Below, in pieces: positions 57,755-64,000 of a stretch of 64,000 nucleotides of DNA. The notes below the pieces were generated by a model. The model saw only the letters and a program-made list of their open reading frames with translations, had not been told where the DNA came from and did no database searches. How positions within the stretch are numbered: the stretch's first letter is position 1; every line of letters begins with the position of its first letter. Made by a program: the position numbers and the translations under genes. The stretch covers positions 11,434 to 75,433 of the forward strand of contig VJWN01000023.1 in the NCBI GenBank assembly GCA_007644065.1, given 5' to 3'. Source of the DNA: Margaritispora aquatica. Its lineage: Eukaryota > Ascomycota > Leotiomycetes > Helotiales > Discinellaceae.

Positions 57755-58838
57755 GGTAAATGTTCGTCGCTGGCTGTTGGATTTGTATGTTGGTTTGTGT
57801 GTATTAATGGATTTGCTTCTATTCGAGAATTGGTAAACTGAAGTTAATGTTGAGTCGACCCGCTACTTTACGAATTAAATAATATCCAACGTGAATTCGG
57901 GCGAAGGCCCAAAAGCATATATGCAAGACAATATATTGTCCAGAGATTATTGTCTGTTTCTATACCCCTTAAACAGCTCCCAGACATACATCTTTGTCTC
58001 TCCCTCTCGACTTGACTGTCCTCTCTATGCTTCATTGTACGAGATTCGCTAAGCGAGGACAACACAATCCGATTGTACTTCGACAAAGCTACTCTTTTTC
58101 TGGTAGCAAAACCAAAAGGTTTGCTTTGTTGCTGAACAGTTCGCCACAGAAAGACAGCCATGACTATGGCAGCGCAGATTAGAGGTACCAAAACTCTTTT
58201 GGTTCGCGCACCCCAAAATGCGAAAATACAGTATTGTCATGAGTAATGCTTGGATTCGTGGCAAGAAACAAGACAACTTTACAGATGACTCTTTCTGTAT
58301 CCTGTATTCTGCTATTCTTAGGCACTTGGTGGTTGTATTATTGAAGAGTCGCCGAACTAGATTTTTGAATTTGTCTGTAGGTTAAATAAAAAAGAAGGTA
58401 AGGAACAGGACGATCGATAATATCGGGTTTCAAGAAATGGGTTGAATGAAACGTCATTGCAGATGATGATTCAAGTAATCATACAAAGGAAGATCATGTA
58501 TGAGATTCCTAATTCATGATAGAGAGCAGAAGACACGATATTGAGTGACCAAAACTACAACCTAAAAACAAAATTTCATGCAAGTAATGTGTATTCAGTG
58601 GTTTGTAGAGACTTCCACGTCATAAACGTTATCACGTAGGAAATTCATCCAATTCACAAAATGACAAGGAAATGAAAACACAAAGACATGTAAGAATCAT
58701 TGCTTGCTGGTATACTACACCTCATGCTCATGCAATACAAGAACCACCGACACCGAAACCCACCCCAAACGCCAAACCAAGCAAACCAAATACCCTAACC
58801 CATTTTATACTCCTCCAACCTCCTCCCCCTCTCTCTTT
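57755..58838. other. Intergenic, promoter of copy C and 3' end of EBP2
   Basis: 1.1 kb. A 107-codon minus-strand frame at 57868-58191 starts with a non-ATG codon and has no family motifs. Nothing else seen. Confidence 0.5.
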
Positions 58839-60070
58839 CTACCGCTTGCCTGCTCTCCTTGCCTTTCCAGGTCTCTGCTTCGTATGTCCCTTCATCTTCT
58901 TACTTGAGAAGCCCTTTAAGTCACCACTGCTCTGGGCATCCGTACTCTTGCTAAAGCGCTTCTTGCCTCCAAATCCGAACTTCTCGTCTTTCTTGGCGCG
59001 CTTGTTGGGGCCCATACGGTCTTTTCGAGATGGCTTGGCACTGATCTCGTCATCGACGGCGACGTCGAACATATCTGCCTCGTTGGTGGTTTCGTTATCT
59101 GCGCCTTGTCGCTCTGTGATGTGTTAGTGCTGTCTCTTTTATGAGTTGTAAAGATGAGATGTACTTCTCTTCAATGTCTTGATCTTCTCCATTGTGGTCT
59201 TGCGCTCCTTCTCACGCTCCTGGATTTTGGCAACCTGAACCTGCTTGCCGAACTTCTTCAGATCTCTCTGCTTCCTTGCCTCAGCGCTGGCCTTCTTGCC
59301 AGCTGCCTCGTCGATCAATTTCGCCTTGATCTTCGCCATGTGCTCATCTGCCTTGACCATCTCGGCGAAGTAGTCGGTAGGCCTGGTAAACGGCACACCC
59401 TCAGCCTTCAACTGCTTCCGTGCTTCTTGTACAGCAGACAGGGATTGCGCATAAAAAGCCAACTCGCGGGTCAAGTCGTCGGAGACATCCTCAATCACAA
59501 CAGGCTCTGCGGTGGTGATAGATTGATGCTCGGAGAAAGGTAACTTGGATATCGGTAATGCGATTCGCTTCAGCGCAGCTGTCAATGCGACTGTGTTATT
59601 GATTGTAAGGCGTTGATGTGGAATAAGGTCTTCTTTCTCCTCATCATCGAGGTCCTCCAGATCAGAGATTGGTATATCCTCGTCGTCCTCATCGTCCTCA
59701 TTATCCTGATCATTCTCCCCAGCAGAAGAATCACTGTCACTCTCATCAATGCCCGCCATGTTCATCTACAACCCAGCAGTCAGTACAGAACTTAAAACTA
59801 CCAATTGAAACCACAAACCAGTAAATCATTCGCCAACTCCTCCTCTCCCTCCTCATCACTTCCACTGTCCTCTTCCACCTCAGCAGCAGCTTCCTCCTCG
59901 ACATCCTCCCACTCGGCTTCAGCTTTCTCCTCTACCACCTTAACTTTCTCCCCGCCTTTAGCAGCTTTGCCTTTGCGCGCCGCCTTCTCTTTCTTCTTCA
60001 AATGCAACTTGCCAAAGTCAGTGCCCTTGTCGGCGGCGAGGGCCATCTTCAATTTGCTTTTCGTAGGCAT
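58839..60070 (-). CDS. ebp2: EBP2-like rRNA-processing protein
   Basis: Exons 60070-59819, 59765-59165 and 59113-58839 (introns 53 and 51 bases with CTGAC and CTAAC branch sites) give 375 residues. Ebp2 acts in nucleolar 27S pre-rRNA processing for the 60S subunit. The N-terminus is Lys-rich then strongly acidic (DSGSDEEGEEEL; DNEDDEDDEDIPISDLEDL). The conserved core contains LTINNTVALTAALKRI, ELAFYAQSLSAVQEARKQL, VPFTRPTDYFAEMVKADEHM and DLKKFGKQVQVAKIQERE. After the second intron come FDVAVDDE and the basic tail GPNKRAKKDEKFGFGGKKRF ... KRPGKARRAGKR-type, as in the family. Start at 60070 gives MPTKSKLKMALAADKGTDFG. Confidence 0.93.
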
Positions 60071-60645
60071 TGTGGTGGTTGATTGCGATTTGCGCTTCTG
60101 TTTTGTGAGGTGGGCTTGGGTTTGAGCTCTGGTCGAAAAATAATTTTGAGAGGGCAGGTTTTCGGGATCCACACTAGCTTCACCGCTTTTGGCATAATTC
60201 ATGCACAAAGTTATGCATGATGGCGGGTCCCTCAGTGACAACTATCTCGAAGTCTGGAAAGAGATTTGATGGAGGCAAGCTAAAATTAAATCTCAGGAAG
60301 ATCAACCAAAGTAAACGTATCTACGTCAAACCGTTACATTGCCAGATCCTCGGAAATGCTTGTTCAATCTCTATCACACCACATCGATGTGTTTAAACCA
60401 ACTCAGCTCAATAGTATTTCAAATAGCCTCTTGAGCAAATTCATACCTAGGTAGCTGATCGATATAGAATCTGCTTATGTTCAGCTGTAATCAATAAACC
60501 TTTGTTTACCAGTGAATGCCTCGATCGTGGCTACACATCTACCGGCTGGTAGTAGGTCGAACTTTTCAAGAAAAAAGCGAGATATCACGAGCAAAGGATT
60601 AAGTTTTGATGTACTGATTGTCTTCATTCGGTACAATTAGGTGTC
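60071..60645. other. Intergenic, no gene
   Basis: Upstream region of EBP2. The plus strand near 60200 holds a short palindrome-like phrase CATGCACAAAGTTATGCATG; its role is unknown. Confidence 0.5.
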
Positions 60646-61140
60646 CTATTGAGGGGTATAAGATCCAGTGCCCCATCCCTTCAGTCTTTTCATATTCCCT
60701 TCCCCATCTCTCAACAACCGATTACCCAAAGCGTTCCTGAAGAGGACATTGAAACCTAAGTCCCGCTCTTCCAACTTGACTTTCTGCTGAAGGCGATCCA
60801 ATCTGGGGCTGTCATCGTGGAGCGTGGCGATAACCTGCCCATAGTGGTTATGTTACATAAGCGTGACGTCCTTGAGTGCTGGAAGACCTCTAAATAGCGC
60901 AAGGAAACCGCTGGCCGAGTCTATGTAGGAACAGATGCTGGGCTTAAGATGTTTGACGCAGGGGTTGGCGGATTTGCGTTGCTGGCGGTGGAGAAATTCG
61001 GCTGCTACGCCCATGGCTTCGATAAGTAGAGCTTGCTCGGTCTGGTCGGTACCTCCGCACTTGGGGAACGACGATAAAGAGTATCCTCAGCGCGGAAGAA
61101 GGGGTAGACATTTGGAGACTGGTTTGAGGAGAGTTCGTTT
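60646..61140 (-). pseudogene. Degenerate coding relic with internal stops
   Basis: Reading the minus strand in one frame from about 61140 to the TAG at 60646-60648 gives protein-like sequence: a stop, EQALLIEAMGVAAEFLHRQQ, then KPSICSYIDSASGFLALFRG, LPALKDVTLM, a TAA (60853-60855), then HNHYGQVIATLHDDSPRLDR and KVKLEERDLGFNVLFRNALG before the final stop. The composition is like real protein on both sides of the stop codons and the frame is kept, which suggests a gene inactivated by nonsense changes. I cannot name the family. An unrecognised intron over the TAA is a less likely alternative. Confidence 0.35.
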
Positions 61141-61187
61141 CTGCCAAAATTAACTAAGCTAGCTTCACTGTTCATGCTCCAAGACTC

Positions 61188-61710
61188 CTAAACACTGTTT
61201 GAATGTTTATAGTCATACCATGCCTTATCCTGCTTGTCCCATAAGGCCTTGAATATTCGAGCATGATCTGGCTTTGGGCGGCTATTAATTAAGATCTGGA
61301 CCTGGCGGGCGACAGAATTGGGAAGAGTATTTGTTCCAACACACTTGAAAGGCATGTCGGTTGGTCTTTTAAGTTCCCTCATCAACATATTGCTAAGGGG
61401 TGCTGAAAAAATGTTAGATTTCAAAGCAGTGTTGGTTTCTGTTTTACGTACCGATGGCATGGCTGTCGAAGTGCTTGTCTTCCTCCTCATAGTCGTCCTC
61501 GTCATCCTCGGCTTCATCGTCGTCGACGCTGTCTTCGTCATAATATCTCGCACGATCTTCATCATCAAGATCAATGCGTTCTGCTTCCAAGAAAAATGCG
61601 ATGCCATCCCTGTAGCCCGGCTCAATGGTGCTTTGATTCCCTCTTTTGTTCCTGACTTTTCTTTGTGAGCCAAACCTGGCCGATGCTTGTTGTAGACTGT
61701 AGTTATGCAT
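61188..61710 (-). CDS. Small acidic protein, unknown function
   Basis: Exons 61710-61452 and 61402-61188, joined over a 49-base intron (GTACGT donor, CTAAC branch, TTTCAG), encode 157 residues. The N-terminal third is basic (ARFGSQRKVRNKRGNQ), the centre is strongly acidic (DDEDRARYYDEDSVDDDEAE and on), and the end looks folded: MLMRELKRPTDMPFKCVGTN, ARQVQILINSRPKPDHARIF, WDKQDKAWYDYKH. No known domain recognised. The competing frame open across the intron is basic, Thr/Met-rich and less protein-like. The degenerate relic downstream lies on the same strand. Confidence 0.65.
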
Positions 61711-61976
61711 GATGTACTAATTTGCGCTTCTTGAGATTGGGTAGCAAAGAGCAATGAAAGCGTAATTGTATTGTTTGTTGTTGGATGCGATTCACACAGA
61801 AAGGCGAATGAACAAAGGCTGGCACAGAGAAGGCTCCGATACGCTAGTGAGACCATCGTGGATTTATTTGACGAGGCAGCGAGGCACCCCACCATCCCCA
61901 TTTGGAATATGAGAGTAATCCTTCAAAGGACGAAGATGGGAAGGCAAGTGTAACTGTGGGTTTTATATACCAGACT

Positions 61977-63098
61977 TCAGTCACCACTGATTTTTGCATG
62001 GCGGAAGTATTTCATCCCAACCCAAGCGACAACTACCCATACCCAAGCCATGACAGAAGTCAAGATGATCAACGCAGGGTAATATCCCACAATCGGCAAG
62101 GTGGGATCATCTTCGAGCTCAGGCGGAGCATATGGAGTCTCTCCTACATCCCAGGCCCAACTCCATACACCTAAGCATGAACCCATTCCAGTCACGAAGA
62201 CCACCCAGGTAACGATTAGGACGACCCATCCCCACCATTCTGTTTCCGAATAGTCCCATTCCGCATCTGGAGCTGGCAATGGAGAAGCCGCCAAACCCCC
62301 AAGAGACAAAGGCGACTTCGCTTTCTGACCAGAGCGTCTGCGGATCAATAATCCAGTGCCGGGAGGAAAATAAGATTCCGAGCCAGAAGAATTCATCGGA
62401 TTGACTCGAGGAGCGGACAGACTATGCGTTGGAATAGACAAGACATCATCCTCATCAGTTGTTGAGGTATAAGTCAATGTAGGACTTGTAATTGATGGAG
62501 GAGACATGACTAGGTGGTCGTCCGTACCCATGGGCATAGTGTTGATAGGTGCAAGAAGAATGTTATTGCTGCGGCTTGCGTATCCTTCCATAGAAGGTCT
62601 CGGCGTGATATCCGAGATGCCAAGGCCAAAACCCGAGGGAAGATGAGTCTCTTCCGGTGAAGTTGACCCGAAAGTGTTCTCTCCAGTATACAGGCTATGG
62701 TGATCGGTATCGAGTGGCGATGTTTTCAGTTCTTTCTTCTCACGTTGTGCGCCTCTGCCAAGTAAAGCTGCTTTTCTCAGGGACCCTTTTCTCCTCCTGG
62801 TCTTCTGTTGCTGAACAGCAACAGCCATTGCTCTACTGGCTTTCTTTGGAGATATTCTGTCATCACCGAGGGTGTATTCGGGACTTGCAGGTTCCCTATC
62901 CGCCGGGGTTTGATTTTCATCGGCACTGGCCCTTAGAAATGACAATTTTGAAAGTATGCTTCCAGAGAGACTTCTTTTGTGACCGGGAGCAGAATCTACT
63001 TCAGCTGAATTCCCTCGGCTGAGATTGACATCGGAAAAATTGACTGAGTTGTCATGCTCCATCTGAGAAAAATCCATGGTTGAGCTCGTATTTGGCAT
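61977..63098 (-). CDS. Two-helix membrane protein with long polar N-terminus, unknown function
   Basis: Single exon, 373 residues from the ATG at 63098 (MPNTSSTMDFSQMEHDNS). The first 270 residues are polar and Ser/Pro-rich with basic patches (KTRRRKGSLRKAALLGR; LLIRRRSGQKAKSP). Then comes WDYSETEWWGWVVLIVTWVV and a first hydrophobic segment, a conserved-looking loop (WSWAWDVGETPYAPPELEDD, PTLPIVGYYPA), and a second segment (LIILTSVMAWVWVVVAWVGM) with a short tail. The Trp-rich C-terminal region looks strongly constrained, as in ascomycete-specific membrane proteins, but I cannot name the family. The disordered N-terminus with several Ser-Pro sites may be phosphorylated; this is inference. 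Confidence 0.8.
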   Translation of the reverse strand: MPNTSSTMDFSQMEHDNSVNFSDVNLSRGNSAEVDSAPGHKRSLSGSILSKLSFLRASADENQTPADREPASPEYTLGDDRISPKKASRAMAVAVQQQKTRRRKGSLRKAALLGRGAQREKKELKTSPLDTDHHSLYTGENTFGSTSPEETHLPSGFGLGISDITPRPSMEGYASRSNNILLAPINTMPMGTDDHLVMSPPSITSPTLTYTSTTDEDDVLSIPTHSLSAPRVNPMNSSGSESYFPPGTGLLIRRRSGQKAKSPLSLGGLAASPLPAPDAEWDYSETEWWGWVVLIVTWVVFVTGMGSCLGVWSWAWDVGETPYAPPELEDDPTLPIVGYYPALIILTSVMAWVWVVVAWVGMKYFRHAKISGD

Positions 63099-64000
63099 TG
63101 CTTTCAAAAATTTGTAAAGACCACTTCAGAGTAAAGTATTGTTCTTCTTCAGATTGGTTAGTTAGATTTTTGAGAGCTCTTTATGATCTATGGTTCAACA
63201 ATTAGTCAATTTCTGTAGTTAGAAGGAGAGAACTAAGCTGGCCTTAGAAACTCTCGATGTTGTCATCAGAGCAAGTCTTAAGATGTACTGACCTTAGAAG
63301 TGAATTGGATTTTGAGAATTTATCGCGATGACTGATTCACTCAAAGCCTCAATATTGAAGCCGAAACCTTAAGACTAGATGATGTGTCTAGTACAGGTCT
63401 TCCACACTTCCAGGTTGAAGTACCATATAAGATAACCTCCCCAAAGGCGAGACCTGAAACAAATACTATGCTTAACAGTGTGGGGAAGGGCGTTGTATAT
63501 GAGTGGCTATAGTTTGACGGCTGGCCTAACTATATGTCAGATTGAATGACTCATAGGCAAGAGCAATCGTGAATTGTACCTCATAAGTGTATCCAAATTC
63601 TTGACACTAGAAAGGTGAATAGTTTGATACAAGCCGATGTCTAATCCTCAACATATGTGCCAGATTTGAAACCTGATGACGTTCTCTACCAAGCACCAGT
63701 GACCGAAACAGAATTTCTTTCAGTCTTTCAATCAAGTCTGAATTCAACGATTGATATAACGAACAATTGAACACGCCAATGCTTAACGAGCGTCGATTTC
63801 CAGTCGCGGAGAATATTCGAAAGCCTGGTGGTGGTGCAGCGCATCCAGCAGGGGCAATTTCGAGGTTGAGAAAAGTGACAGGTGTCTGAACGCAATCTCG
63901 ATCCTGGTAAGTACCTGAATGAAATCCTCAATCAAGATATAAAGCTAACTTTGGTAGAGCAAGCTTGAATCGAAGCGAAGGGTTTTGAAAGCGAGCGTGG
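63099..64000. other. Right end of window, no gene seen
   Basis: Upstream region of the two-helix membrane gene. No open frame over 70 codons with family motifs. Confidence 0.45.

Noticed and set aside
57868..58191. 107-codon minus-strand frame 114 bases upstream of copy C, considered as a small partner protein
   Set aside because: It begins with a non-ATG codon; from the first ATG no hydrophobic leader or motif remains.
1..64000. tRNA genes, rRNA and CRISPR arrays
   Set aside because: I looked for A/B-box pairs and direct-repeat spacer patterns by eye and found none I could support; a tRNA search program would settle it.

Overview
The window looks like nuclear DNA of a filamentous ascomycete, most probably a leotiomycete (Helotiales). 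Evidence: introns of 45-60 bases with GTAAGT-type donors and CTAAC/CTGAC branch sites, fungal orthologues (samB-type MYND protein, MKT1, PUS4, EBP2, importin alpha, POT1), HET and STAND-N families confined to moulds, and an AT-rich block whose transposons carry mainly C-to-T and G-to-A changes, the signature of repeat-induced point mutation (RIP). The class-level placement is inference; no marker gene is present.

Layout. 1-6150 is a dead, RIP-mutated transposon nest: a minus-strand Ty1/copia element (gag, protease, integrase) running off the left edge, interrupted by a 942-bp DNA transposon with terminal inverted repeats, then three LTR copies in mixed orientation, a plus-strand copia RNase H remnant and a 9-bp minisatellite. 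6178-8085 holds a HET-protein relic and an orphan STAND N-terminal gene. 9813-14096 has a small coiled-coil gene and a proline-rich single-pass membrane protein. 14814-19783 is a divergent pair, importin alpha (minus) and telomere protein POT1 (plus). 20493-29618 has two NmrA-like oxidoreductases flanking a 2-oxoglutarate oxygenase gene (six exons, one GC-AG intron) and MKT1. 31950-38108 has a four-helix membrane protein and the divergent pair PUS4 and an unknown 578-residue protein. 41955-43877 is samB/MUB1. 43878-50623 is gene-poor and full of short tandem repeats.

The most striking region is 50624-57754: three consecutive, intronless, same-strand genes for divergent paralogues of the amidoligase family (Amidoligase_2, GCS-like COOH-NH2 ligase fold). 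All three keep the family motifs, and no obvious partner enzyme is adjacent, so substrate and product cannot be named. The right end (58839-63098) has EBP2, a degenerate coding relic, a small acidic protein and a two-helix membrane protein, all on the minus strand.

Exon structures were worked out by hand from splice signals, reading frame and family conservation. Most housekeeping genes appear intact; the transposons, the HET fragment and the 60.6-61.1 kb fragment are broken.
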